A stretch of 64,000 nucleotides of DNA from Streblospio benedicti (Eukaryota > Annelida > Polychaeta > Spionida > Spionidae), in contig CM032666.1 of NCBI GenBank assembly GCA_019095985.1, positions 1,369,657 through 1,433,656 of the forward strand. Reading direction: 5' to 3'. How positions within the stretch are numbered: position 1 is the first letter of the stretch; the number at the start of each line of letters is the position of its first letter. A program made the translations under genes and the position numbers. Positions 32,564-43,564 of the stretch are shown piece by piece. The notes beneath the pieces are model-generated. The model was not told the DNA's origin, did not search any database, and saw nothing but the letters and a program-made list of their open reading frames with translations.

Positions 32564-33784
32564 ATGGAGAAACCAAAATCCATCAATAAATTAATCAGTG
32601 TAGACAAAGCGGTCCTCCTGACGGCAGTTTCCAACAATGCACCAACGGACATCGTCACCAGTTTGATCTCACCAAGTAACATCAACGTGCAGAATACATC
32701 AGGGAACACAGCGCTCCATGCAGCGATGATAAAGGAAAGATGGGAGCTGGTGCCAGTGCTACTGCAACACGGGGTTGATGTCAACCTTAGTAATGACCGT
32801 CAAACAACGACATTGCATGATGCTGCACATTTTGGTGCCCCAGCAGACATCATCACCCAGCTGATTTCTCCTCACAACATCAACATGCAGGATAAAAGTG
32901 GTGACACAGCGCTCCACTGGGCATTGCAAATGGAAAGATGGGAGGTGGTGCCAGTTTTACTGCAGCATGGGGCGGATGTCAACCTAAATAATATCCATCA
33001 AGAAACCCCATTACACAGGGCTGCATTGCTTGGTGTCCCAGCAGACTTCATCACACGGTTGATTTCTCCTCACAACATCAACATGCAGGATGAAGATGGC
33101 AACACAGCGCTTCATGTGGCAGTGGATGAGGAAAGATGGGAGCTGATTCCATTGCTCATTGAGAAAGGCGCTGATGTCAACGTGCTTGATAATATGAACA
33201 CAACTCCACTGATTTATTCCGTAAGGAATGCTAGTAGTGCACAGACGGAAATCATCACCCAGCTGATTTCTCCTCACAACATCAACATGCAGGATAAAGA
33301 TGGCAATACAGGGCTCCATGTGGCAGTGAGAGGGAAAAGATGGGATCTGGTGCCAGTTCTACTGCAACACGGGGCTGATGTCAACCTGGAAAATGACTGT
33401 CAAGCAACCCCATTACATCTGGCTGCAAGGCGTGGTGCCCCACTAGACATCATCACCCGGGTGATTTCTCCTCACAACATCAACATGCAGGATGAAGATG
33501 GGGACACAGCGCTCCATAGGGCGGTGAAAAAAGAGAGATGGGAGCTGGTGCCAGTTCTACTGCAGCATGGGGCGGACCCCTTCATTCGGGGCATCCACCC
33601 AGAACCACCACTGCCACTTTTTCTCCAATCTCTGACCATCGCGACCATCAGGACCCACATGCCGGACAAGTCTGATCAGGCGTTTGAAAGACTCGGACTT
33701 CCGCAGAGACTTCTTCCTGTGCTCAAGCTGAAACCACTGGCTGATGAGATCGTTGCTATAAAAAAGCAGGAAGATCTGGAATGA
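32564..33784 (+). CDS. Ankyrin-repeat protein with 66-residue double-repeat units
   Basis: A single uninterrupted 406-residue frame. About ten ankyrin repeats span residues 15-340, recognised by TALH...PLL-type helices and GADVN turns. They form a higher-order unit of 66 residues: one repeat G(N/D)TALH...ERWELVPVLLQHGADVN, then one TPLH..A...GAP.DIIT.LISPHNINMQD. GNTALH-type starts fall at residues 47, 113, 179, 247 and 313; one unit is two residues longer. A 65-residue C-terminal tail follows (DKSDQAFERLGLP, LKLKPLADEIVAIKK), which I do not recognise. Ankyrin stacks bind other proteins; no enzyme, death or kinase domain is present here. No signal peptide or membrane segment is seen. Near-identical ISPHNINMQD blocks at DNA level suggest recent unit amplification or gene conversion. 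Confidence 0.9.
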   Translation: MEKPKSINKLISVDKAVLLTAVSNNAPTDIVTSLISPSNINVQNTSGNTALHAAMIKERWELVPVLLQHGVDVNLSNDRQTTTLHDAAHFGAPADIITQLISPHNINMQDKSGDTALHWALQMERWEVVPVLLQHGADVNLNNIHQETPLHRAALLGVPADFITRLISPHNINMQDEDGNTALHVAVDEERWELIPLLIEKGADVNVLDNMNTTPLIYSVRNASSAQTEIITQLISPHNINMQDKDGNTGLHVAVRGKRWDLVPVLLQHGADVNLENDCQATPLHLAARRGAPLDIITRVISPHNINMQDEDGDTALHRAVKKERWELVPVLLQHGADPFIRGIHPEPPLPLFLQSLTIATIRTHMPDKSDQAFERLGLPQRLLPVLKLKPLADEIVAIKKQEDLE

Positions 33785-34324
33785 CTTTTCTCTCAAATTC
33801 CTATGGAGTATTTTCACTTGTTTGTATATATGTTCATATGTAAAATAGCTCATGTAGGTAGGACATATATTAATAGAAAGGTATCACATAACTTTCTGTT
33901 GTGTTTATAGTTCAGTCTGTTTTCATCACACATAGCTCATGTACGTTCAAATGGTTTAAGAACTAATTCAGCTGGTTAGATTGCTGTTCTATTCACCAAC
34001 TATTTCTACCAAATGTATGGAAAGTGTTATCTCTGACATGTGTGTGTTATTAGAGTTATCATGACTCTCCTGAAGTTGACCACTTCACCATAGAAAGAGG
34101 TTTAACAGTGAAGAGTTCTGAGCAATGAAAACAGAAGCCTACAAATGTTATATGCCATGTGCCAGAATTTGGGAATGAACTGCGGAAGACAACGCTTATT
34201 AACACAATAGAGTCAAATCAGTTGATGAACAATGATTAATCCTCTTAAATCTGGTGATGCATACCAGACTGATAATGGTGAAAATCAAGCGGGATTCATA
34301 TGTGTAGCATATGAATGTAATCAT

Positions 34325-34450
34325 TACAGTGAAACCTAGCCGTGATCGCACCATAATTAGGGCCACCTCGTCATCGGGAACACACTTTCATACTGCCCTT
34401 GACTATTTTTGGAGACACTAATGTCCCTGATTGCGAGGTTCAACTGTATA
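34325..34450 (+). repeat. Third MITE type (tacagtgaaacc ... gaggttcaactgta)
   Basis: The termini resemble the main family, but the interior is built on gattgcgaggtt / agggccacctc. A longer copy lies at 37979-38150. Confidence 0.6.
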
Positions 34451-34577
34451 TACATGATGAGTGCCTGATAAAATGTGGAAGTATATATCTACATAATGTA
34501 GAGTTACACTAATCTTTTACAAAACGGTTGAATACCCACTTCTGCCTCCAGCCAGCACTTCCCAACCAAGGCCATGC

Positions 34578-34878
34578 ACAGTACAACCTCTCTATTAGGA
34601 CCACTGTTGGGGTCAGTGTTAGGTGGTCTCAATAGAGAGGTAGTCTTTATATATAGGTTCATTTTGGTAGCGTTATTAATGTTTGGGACCGTGAAATGTT
34701 GTCGTATTATATAGGTGGTCTCAATAGAGATGGGACCAGTCTTTGGTGGTCATAATAGAGGTGTTCTTTATATAGAGGTTCGTTTTGCAAATCTATGTAG
34801 GTTTGGGACCGTGAAAAGTCGTCTTATCATAGAGGTGGTCTCAATAGAGATGTGGCCTTAATTGGAGATTCTACTGTA
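34578..34878 (+). repeat. Composite pogo-like MITE, two copies joined (301 bp)
   Basis: Starts acagtacaacctctctatta. A second ggaccagtctttggtggtca start occurs about 160 bp in without its own terminus, and the unit closes with ggagattctactgta. The duplicate is at 38344-38640. Confidence 0.75.
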
Positions 34879-34929
34879 TGTCTGCCGGCCCCTGAACCAT
34901 GTCACGTCTTCTAACAAAAATGCACACCC

Positions 34930-35581
34930 TGCTACAGTCTCTAGTGTTCAAACCACCTCTACTGGGAGACCACCTTAGTAATAAGATCAATCGTCATGGC
35001 CGCAAATTTCCATGAACCATGAACCTCCATTAAGAGACCACCTCTGTATTCAGACCACTTGAGGCTAGTTTGGTGGTCTCAATGCATATGTTCTACGTTA
35101 TAAATGTGTTGGCCATGCAGCATCTAGGGCAGAATAGAATTATGAAAAAGGGACACAACAAACAAGTTCACTGATGACACATACTAGACCTTGAAGCATA
35201 GCAAAAGGATGACCACTTAAATAACATAATTTAATACCTGACTCCGAATGGAGATCTTTGTCAATAAAATGGACACGTCTCTGTTCTGTTCACCTTTACA
35301 CTTTTCCCGTTCCTCTGTTTTCCAAATTCATTTTCCTCCGTACAAATATAATACTTTGTAGATCAAAGCTTCTTCAGTTTGTTGTTGACATCTCCGATGA
35401 GGGTACAGTAGAATTTCGTTAATAGCACCACCCGAGGACTGACCTCCAGTGGTCTCAATTGAGAGGTGGTCTCTTTATGGAAGTGCATAGCAGTCTCGTA
35501 ATAACAGCCACTCATCATAAAAATAGTCCATTTACACAGGTCTTTTTTGATAGGATGATCGCACTTGGAGGTTCTACTGTA
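34930..35581. repeat. Pogo-like MITE copies
   Basis: 34930-35095 is minus-type (caaaccacctctactgggag). 35404-35581 is a plus-oriented full copy (tacagtagaatttcg ... ggttctactgta). Confidence 0.75.
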
Positions 35582-36290
35582 TCTTCCCAATTGGGGGAAT
35601 TGAGCCTTGCCAACCCCTCCTGGGGATGAGTGAGCACGAAAATAGTTGTCCTTTGATTGTGTGTTTTTGTTTTGTCATCAACAAATGCACACGGTCAGAT
35701 GCGGGACGATTAGAACTTAGTAAGAGCTGACCGCGGCTGGAGCGTCATTGGAGCGTCAATGGGCAGCAGAATACTTCAAAATCCAATGAAAAATAAGCAA
35801 GATATTAATTACTTTTCAAACATTATGGCAAAACAAATGTTCGCGGTTTATGGATGTTTGATGCCTCGTGCCTCGTGGTCTTGTTTATTTGAACAAAGTG
35901 ATAAAAACATGTTCAGATTTTCCTACATTTTTCGTGAAATTCCCAATTTTGAGGCCAAAACAAGCAATTTGACTTTTGAGTGTTCAACCTATATGTAGTC
36001 ACAGACGGTATGTGAGAAATGATCAATTAATTAAACAAGTGTGCCAGTGAGCTGGTGTAAAATGTTATGTCATGAGAACAAGACTTGATTGAATTATCAT
36101 GACTATAAACCACTACATTTACATTTATTTAACATTTGACGACAGTTATCAATGAAAAGGTTTTGATCTTATATTTATTTATACATAGCTGTTTAAATCA
36201 CAAGTCAAATATTATCTTTTGGCATAATGCCTCAATTGATATAGTAGGTGGATTTTGTGCACAGTTACCCCTGAAGAAAGTTTTGAGTAC

Positions 36291-36437
36291 CTATCTTCAC
36301 TTTGAGCCGAACACCTACACTTGTTACATATTCTCCCATTCTTTGCTGTATTCCCACTGCACATTTCATAACGTGACCAACTGTTGCTTTCATCTTCAAA
36401 AATGAACCAACTTCCCATAAACTCAAGATTGCATCAC
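36291..36437 (-). CDS. ADCY10: Soluble adenylyl cyclase-like exon (second of two)
   Basis: 147 bp with an acceptor (ttattgtag before 36437) and a donor (gatag|gtac after 36291), phase 1 at both sides. It encodes about 48 residues, beginning DAILSLWEVGSFLKMKA and ending VGVRLKVKI. This matches the part of cyclase domain 1 of soluble adenylyl cyclase that follows GDILKFAGDALLALW in the human protein. In this family the enzyme makes cAMP in response to bicarbonate and calcium, in the cytosol and cilia. The preceding exon lies 209 bp upstream on the minus strand. I found no following exon between 35770 and 36290. Confidence 0.8.
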
Positions 36438-36646
36438 CTACAATAAATGAAGTGGCAATATGTCTATTTCATGGAACATAAAATACTTTGTCTCAGCTTA
36501 CATTCACATGCAACCTCCCATAAAATTTAACATACAGGCCTGGTATCCACTACAAATTAGATGTCTGGCTACTTATTTTATTTCTAAGAAAATGGGTATC
36601 GCACTTGAGTAATAAATTCCCAACAGGTTTAGTAATCACTTCATAC

Positions 36647-36785
36647 CTGCAAACTTTTAAAATGTCCCCATCATTGACAATGATTTCATTGACTAGAGCT
36701 GTAAGGTATCCATTCAAAGTTTTGGTGAGCTGGTCTGTGCCATTTTTGATTTCATACTGTATTTTTTCTGTTAGTGCAGTAAATC
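36647..36785 (-). CDS. ADCY10: Soluble adenylyl cyclase-like exon (first of two)
   Basis: 139 bp between an acceptor (tttttaatatag, exon from 36785) and a donor (tgcag|gtatg, exon to 36647). It encodes FTALTEKIQYE...GTDQLTKTLNGYLTALV...NDGDILK, matching the DISGFTALTEK...GGDILKF region of cyclase domain 1. The first bases (GA after a phase-1 junction) complete the glycine of DISG. The exon has one base more than the family frame needs near its end (ttaaaagtttgcag, where AAA-TTT-GCA-G is expected). As written it does not join in frame to the exon at 36437, so it is either a sequence error or a decayed copy. The metal-binding aspartate exon upstream would lie toward the N gap and is not seen. 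Confidence 0.8.
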
Positions 36786-36970
36786 CTATATTAAAAAATA
36801 ATGTCAATATTAAAATGATCAAAAACATTTAAAAAATTACAGAATATTAATTCTACAATATAGAGTTAACAAGATTGATCGTTCAAACCTTTGTTTTCAA
36901 ATAATAATTCTTTAATACGCAACTTCACTATTTAAAGTTCAAATAAACTTTTAATTCAAATTTCGAGTAC

Positions 36971-37070
36971 NNNNNNNNNNNNNNNNNNNNNNNNNNNNNN
37001 NNNNNNNNNNNNNNNNNNNNNNNNNNNNNNNNNNNNNNNNNNNNNNNNNNNNNNNNNNNNNNNNNNNNNN
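36971..37070. other. Assembly gap (100 N)
   Basis: A 100-base N run between the cyclase exons and the second ankyrin 3' copy. Confidence 1.
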
Positions 37071-37435
37071 GGCCCCGTGATTTAAACTGGCTCCCACCGA
37101 CATCATCCCCCGGGTGATTTCTCCTCGCCAACATCAACATGCAGGATGAAGATGGGGACACAGCGCTCCATAGGGCGGTGAAAAAAGAGAGATGGGAGCT
37201 GGTGCCAGTTCTACTGCAGCATGGGGCGACCCCTTCATTCGGGGCATCCACCCAGAGCCACCACTGCCACTTTTTCTCCACCTCCTGACCGTCGCAACCA
37301 TCAGGGAGCCACATGCCGGACAAGTCTGATCAGGTGTTTGAAAGACCGGACTTCCGCAGAGACTTCTTCCTGTGCTCAAGCTGAAACCACTGGCTGATGA
37401 GATCGTTGCTATAAAAAAGCAGGAAGATCTGGAAT
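37071..37435 (+). pseudogene. Second copy of the ankyrin gene's 3' end, frame-broken
   Basis: Aligns with 33425-33784: ISPHNINMQDEDGDTALH-type sequence and the GIHP, PDKS and LKLKPLADEI tail are recognisable across frames. Several one-base differences (for example ggggcgacccc against ggggcggacccc) break the frame within 300 bp. Because it starts exactly at a gap and is otherwise almost identical downstream, poor read-end sequence is as likely as true decay. Confidence 0.75.
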
Positions 37436-37978
37436 GACTTTTCTCTCAAATTCCTATGGAGTATTTTCACTTGTTTGTATATATGTTCATATGTAAAATA
37501 GCTCATGTAGGTAGGACATATATTAATAGAAAGGTATCACATAACTTTCTGTTGTGTTTATAGTTCAGTCTGTTTTCATCACACATAGCTCATGTACGTT
37601 CAAATGGTTTAAGAACTAATTCAGCTGGTTAGATTGCTGTTCTATTCACCAACTATTTCTACCAAATGTATGGAAAGTGTTATCTCTGACATGTGTGTGT
37701 TATTAGAGTTATCATGACTCTCCTGAAGTTGACCACTTCACCATAGAAAGAGGTTTAACAGTGAAGAGTTCTGAGCAATGAAAACAGAAGCCTACAAATG
37801 TTATATGCCATGTGCCAGAATTTGGGAATGAACTGCGGAAGACAACGCTTATTAACACAATAGAGTCAAATCAGTTGATGAACAATGATTAATCCTCTTA
37901 AATCTGGTGATGCATACCAGACTGATAATGGTGAAAATCAAGCGGGATTCATATGTGTAGCATATGAATGTAATCATT

Positions 37979-38150
37979 ACAGTGAAAACCTATACTGCCG
38001 TGATCGGAGACACCATTGCGAGGTTCTAATTAGGGCCACCTCAGTCATCATAACGGGGTTTGAACACATATTAGATGTATTCTTTCATGACAATCCATTA
38101 GTCTATTTTTAGAGATATTCTAATGTCCCTGATTGCGAGGTTCAACTGCA
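37979..38150 (+). repeat. Third MITE type, longer copy
   Basis: Begins tacagtgaaaacctatactg and ends ttgcgaggttcaactgcata. It holds an internal ccattgcgaggttct unit that the 34.3 kb copy lacks. Confidence 0.6.
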
Positions 38151-38343
38151 TATACATGATGAGTGCCTGATGAAATATATATCTAAGTTTCAACTGTTAA
38201 GTCTTAAATGTAAGGATACAATAAAAATATACACATGCACAAGTTTTACAAAACAGATGTTGAATACCCCACTTCTGCCTCCAGCCAGGTGAACCACATT
38301 ATTCCCCTCACAAGGTTATCTCCCAACCAAGGCCATGCATTAG

Positions 38344-39339
38344 GTACCTCTCTCTATTAGGACCACTGTTGGGGCAGTGTTAGGTGGTCTCAATAGAGAG
38401 GTAGTCTTTATATATAGGTTCATTTTGGTAGCGTTATTAATGTTTGGGACCGTGAAATGTTGTCGTATTATATAGGTGGTCTCAATAGAGATGGGACCAG
38501 TCTTTGGTGGTCATAATAGAGGTGTTCTTTATATAGAGGTTCGTTTTGCAAATCTATGTAGGTTTGGGACCGTGAAAAGTCGTCTTATCATAGAGGTGGT
38601 CTCAATAGAGATGTGGCCTTAATTGGGAGATTCTACTGTATGTCTGCCCCCCGAACCATGTCACCTCTTCTAACAAAAATGCTCACAGTGCTATAGTCTC
38701 TGGTGTTCAAACCATCTCTATTGGGAGACCACCTTAGTAATAAGATCAATCTTCATGGCCTCAAATTTCCATGAACCATGAACCTCCATAAAAGACCACC
38801 CCTGTATTCAGACCACTTGAGGCTAGTTTGGTGGTCTCAATACAGATGTTCTACGTAAATGTGTTGGCCATGCAACATCTAGGGCAGAATAGAATTATGA
38901 AAAAGGGACACAACAAACAAGTTCACTGATGACACATACTAGACCTTGAAGCATAGCAAAAGGATGACCACTTAAATAACATAATTTAATACCTGACTCC
39001 GAATGGAGATCTTTGTCAATAAAATGGACACGTCTCTGTTCTGTTCACCTTTACACTTTTCCCGTTCCTCTGTTTTCCAAATTCATTTTCCTCCGTACAA
39101 ATATAATACTTTGTAGATCAAAGCTTCTTCAGTTTGTTGTTGACATCTCCACTGATAGGTACAGTAGAACCTTGTTAATAAGACCACCCGAGGACTGACC
39201 TCCAGTGGTCTCAATTGAGAGGTGGTCTCTTTATGGAAGTGCATAGCAGTCTCGTAATAACAGCCACTCATCATAAAAATAGTCCATTTACACAGGTGGT
39301 CTTTTGATAGGGATGGTCGCACTTGGAGGTTCTACTGTA
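38344..39339. repeat. Three pogo-like MITE units
   Basis: 38344-38640 is the composite form, 38690-38850 is minus-type, and 39160-39339 is a clean 180-bp copy from TA-CAGTAGAACCTTG to GAGGTTCTACTG-TA. Confidence 0.8.
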
Positions 39340-40119
39340 TCTTCCCAACAATTGGGGAATTGGAGCCTTGCCAACCCTCCTGGGGATGAGTGAGCACGAA
39401 AATAGTTGTCCTTTGATTGTGTGTTTTTGTTTTGTCATCAACAAATGCACACGGTCAGATGCGGGACAATTAGAACTTATAAGAGCTGACGGGTGGCTGG
39501 AGCGGTCATTGGAGCGGTCAGTCGGCAGCAGAACCAATCAGACAGATTGTCAACAGTCCACGAGCTAACAGGTGCGCATAAAAAACAAATAAAGTGAATT
39601 CATTGTGAACATATTTACTGCTGTTGCCAGTTTATTTTTTCTGTGCAAGTCCGAGCTTTTATGTTTGACCATGAAAATTGCATTATAACATGGCTGACCA
39701 AGTGAATTTCCAACACAAAAAGAAGTGAATAAAAAACAAGTAAAATGACTGACTTAATTGTGAAGAGATTGGACATTGTTGTTAGTTTTTTTATAATACA
39801 TGTTCACATAAAGTTTGTTTTTAATGTTCTACCATGAATATTCGATTATAACATGCTTGACCAAATTAATTTCACAGGCACGGCGTTTTTTAACAAACAT
39901 ATTATTATATAATTGGCCGTGTTATTGGGAAGACATGAAAACAAGCAGTCAATGTCACAGCTATTTTGCATTCTTAAGTTTTTTGTATTATAGGGTTTAT
40001 ACTGATATTTTAGTTGACCATACAAATTGGCTTGACGGTGTTAATTTCTGCCATAGTTTACATAAGTGGAGAATCTAATATGATTTTTTTTTTAATATTT
40101 GGTCATGGAAATTTGCGTC

Positions 40120-41180
40120 TGAGCTTGACCATGGAACTTTCTGAGATATGTCACTTTCTTGTGTTTTTTTATTCCTGTAACATGTAACACATGTGCCACT
40201 TTTTAAAAAAAAATGACCATGGAAATGGTCTATAGCTTGATCGTGTGACATTTAGTACAATTAGGATTTTTTATAGTGTGTTATCTACCTTACTACTGGC
40301 GTCAGCAGTAAATATACAACCTCGCCCCAGCAGGGTACTAGACGGTAGTACAGTGCAACGTCGAATTAAGACCTATCTTTCAAGAGACCACCTATGTAAT
40401 AAGGCCATTTCTTCCCAGATCCATACCTATATAACAAGACTGATCCTAACTCAATTAAAATATATGAAGTCCACTTGAAAACGCACCCCTAGAGAGGTTG
40501 CTGTTCTGTGGTGTGTTGTTGCACGGGGCAATACGGTGTGACTTCCTGTTATTGTACGGAGTAATGGCGTGTGCGGTGTTTGGGAGAGGTCATGATATCA
40601 CAGCTTCTGCCAATGTGTACGTGGCAGAGATCGTATGCCTGTTGTTACATACATATTTGGCTGGGGATGGGGCTACATAGTCATGGGGTAGTAGCAGGAA
40701 ATGCACAAGTATTAGACATGAGAGGAAGTTAGAGCGATATATCTAGTACATTAGCATGTACGATCCATGCATGCAATATTTTGATTCAGAGTATGATGAT
40801 ATATGCGGGGAAGGCTTTTGGTCTAAAAATACTTCATATTTAAAAAATGACAGGTCCAGTTCTCATTTAAGAATACGCTCAGTACACATTGAAGACCAGA
40901 AAAAAACAGGACTACCATTTCAGATTGCTCTGGCCTACATGGCTAGCTAGCTTATGTCCACCATCTCGCCTGGTTGATCTAGCATGTGAAGCTAGCTAGC
41001 ATATCCGGTGCTGCTAACTCCCCCAGACACTTACCTAACATGCCTGCTCGCCTAAATATTTACCCTGTAGACTTCACCACCCGGTGCCAGGCGGAGATAC
41101 ACCCCGGGGAGCCGGAGGGGGTCTGATATAAGGGGTCCTGTTACTGTGGTCGTAACACATGGGTCAGCATCTAGCAGTGT
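40120..41180. other. Copy-specific sequence in block A', no supported gene
   Basis: Includes a MITE left end at 40349-40440 (tacagtgcaacgtcgaatta) and a 60-residue open frame at 40498-40680 without a known domain. Confidence 0.4.
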
Positions 41181-41184
41181 AACT

Positions 41185-41355
41185 TGTATTAACATAACAT
41201 AAACACTGGCCTCAAGTTGTCTCAATGAAAGGGGGGTCTCTCTATGGAGCTTTGCAGTGGTCTCTATATCTGAAATTTAGGGACACATGAACATGGGCTT
41301 ACCATAGAGGTGGTCTCTTTATAGAGGTGGTTGTCATTATATGTTCTACGGTACA
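41185..41355 (+). repeat. Pogo-like MITE copy
   Basis: Contains gcctcaagttgtctcaatg and ccatagaggtggtctcttta, ending tatgttctacggta. Confidence 0.65.
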
Positions 41356-42297
41356 CCGATGATATCACTTAAGCCAGCAGATTATCTGGTAATGGTTATA
41401 TTGGTTATGTTCATGGGATAAACACGTGTGTGTGATACAGATTCATATTGCAAATGTTGCTTATAAAATATTAAAATCACTCTGGACCATGGGGTTCATG
41501 CAAGTCACACGATTTACAAGATAACAGTAGAATGCCGGACCATGGATCTGTTTTAATTCACACTTTTTTTGTGATTTTCAAAGTAACAATTTAAAGTAAA
41601 CATTAAACTTTTTTTCATATATTGGCAAAGTACTAGTAGTACAGTAGAACATTCATACATTGATATTACATCAAATATTCTGCTGTTTGGGGGTCTGTTA
41701 CATTTCCCTCCAACCACATTATGAACATATACAGGTTGGCTTTCTCTAATACTCGCTGTATGGGAAATGTCTTTCTCTAACATCTTACTGTTCTCCTTGT
41801 TACAGATTCACGATAATCAGTTTCTATTGTACAAGAGAAAAGTTAAAATGGATTGTGAAAATGCATGCACCAAACTTGCGGAATCTGAAATTATGCATCA
41901 AAACCCATGCCCCATTTTATCATTGTAAATACCTCCACCTCGCACCTCCTTCATCTGTACATTTCACACGCTGGAGCATCACTGGGGAAATTCATCACAC
42001 ATTCAAATGGTCATTTGGGACTGACCAAGGTCACTGACCACATTTCAATGTATGATATTTATAGACCGCCTCTCACCCAGCAGCCTTTATCACGCCCGGC
42101 TATATGCTAACTACGCCATATTTCATATTCTATGTTTGTGCTTGTATAACTACGCACTTGACCAGAATCTGAATGATCGTAGTTTTTATTGCCATTACTA
42201 GAGAACTTGGCAGTAGATGATATGATGGGTTGATAGTATAGGTGAAAAAAGCAAGAAACAAAAAAAAGAAGTTTTAAAAGCATTTATTTTCAGTTGT

Positions 42298-42324
42298 TTG
42301 TGTGTGTGTGTGGGGGGGGGGGGT
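42298..42324. repeat. TG/G simple repeat
   Basis: A (TG)n run followed by a G run. Confidence 0.8.
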
Positions 42325-42659
42325 GTCTTTCTATGTCAGCTGATGATGGTCTTTTTATAAATAGTTACGACAAAAAAATGAACATCTGTGTGATTAAATG
42401 ACCAGAATCTGGTGTGATTTGATTCGACCAATCAATAATAATGCAAAATGCCTGTGAATGAGAGAGTTGGTAAAAAGTTGACCGCGGCTAGATGAGACTC
42501 TGCCCAGACACGTCCAAGGCCAGGCCATCAACAGGCTCCAGGGGGCATGTGGCTGCCATACGACCCCTGCTGAGCTGGAACCCCCACCTCCCCTGGGTCA
42601 ACAAGCAGGCATGGCCGTCATCTCGCCCGCCAACGTGACCTGCAGACTGGACAGTGGTT

Positions 42660-42835
42660 GCCGAAAAAACTCTCTATAAAGGACCACCTTTGGGACCAGT
42701 GTTACGTGGTCTCAATAGAGAGGTGGTCTTTATACAGAGGTTCATTTTCGTAGCTGATTTGTGAAGGTTTAGGACCGTGAAAAGTGGTCTTATTAGGGAT
42801 GGGGGTTTTACGTGGAGGTGCTACATTTACATTAC
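42660..42835 (+). repeat. Pogo-like MITE copy
   Basis: Contains aactctctataaaggaccac, aatagagaggtggtcttta and cgtggaggtgctaca. It is homologous in position to 11857-11986 but longer. Confidence 0.7.
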
Positions 42836-43402
42836 ACTCCCTTAATAAACCCATGGGCCAGATGCAGGTGTCATATTGTTTATAGAATTCTACTGTGGTT
42901 TCTTCTACAACAAAGTGCACTGCATTTGTGCACAACCCAAGTGACCGTCCCAGATCCAGATCCGAGGGGAAATGTCAGCGATTTGTCCGGATCTCAGCTC
43001 AATAAAGTCATTAGGTAAACCTCCTCAATCTCATACAGGGCGGCCTCATAATCAGTGTATTGACTGCTGTATAAGAATCCAAACATTGTGCACTATTTAT
43101 TTTTATTTCATTAATTTGAGTTTTGAATCTACTGACTTCTCATAAAAAGTCATTTTGCTTTTTTCTTGAAAAGGGTTCATTTAGTTGAGAGTATGATATT
43201 CAAATAATATATTATTTAATTTGTACTCAACAAGTTGAAACAGACTTGCTGATATAATTACCATCACATCGACCATCACCATCATAAACATATCATAGAT
43301 TACAGTACTGATCCACAACATTATAAAATGGATCGAGATATCAAAATGTGATCTGGACAGTCCATTTCCACTGAAATCCGGATCTACATATTTATGACAA
43401 TT

Positions 43403-43562
43403 TACAGCAACCTCCAATTGAAACCACCTCTGTAATATGACCACTTTCCTCGGTCCAAAACCTTCATAAAGCTACCAGAATGAACCTTTGTATAGTGACC
43501 ACCTCCATATTCAGATCACCTAACACCGGTCCCAAAGGTGGTCCTAATAGAGAGGTTCTATA
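43403..43562 (-). repeat. Pogo-like MITE copy
   Basis: Begins tacagcaacctccaattgaa and ends atagagaggttctatac. Confidence 0.7.
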
Positions 43563-43564
43563 CA

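Larger units (their letters stand above)
33430..35765 (+). repeat. Duplicated ankyrin 3' end and flank, copy 1
   Basis: Matches 37071-39560. From 33785 to about 34330 the two are almost identical. Further on, copy 1 shows many small deletions relative to copy 2. See the finding on assembly against true duplication. Confidence 0.85.
37071..39560 (+). repeat. Duplicated ankyrin 3' end and flank, copy 2
   Basis: Partner of 33430-35765. It is longer where copy 1 has deletions, and it continues into block A' while copy 1 diverges at about 35765. Confidence 0.85.
38270..42950 (+). repeat. Duplication block A' (paralogue of 4535-12050)
   Basis: Same order and orientation as block A, without the 3.7 kb transposon, and with about 1.5 kb of copy-specific sequence at 40120-41640. 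It gives the element-free comparison for the transposon. Confidence 0.8.

Noticed and set aside
33011-33319. Minus-strand open frames over the ankyrin gene (also 33472-33853)
   Set aside because: Antisense shadows of the 198-bp ankyrin units.
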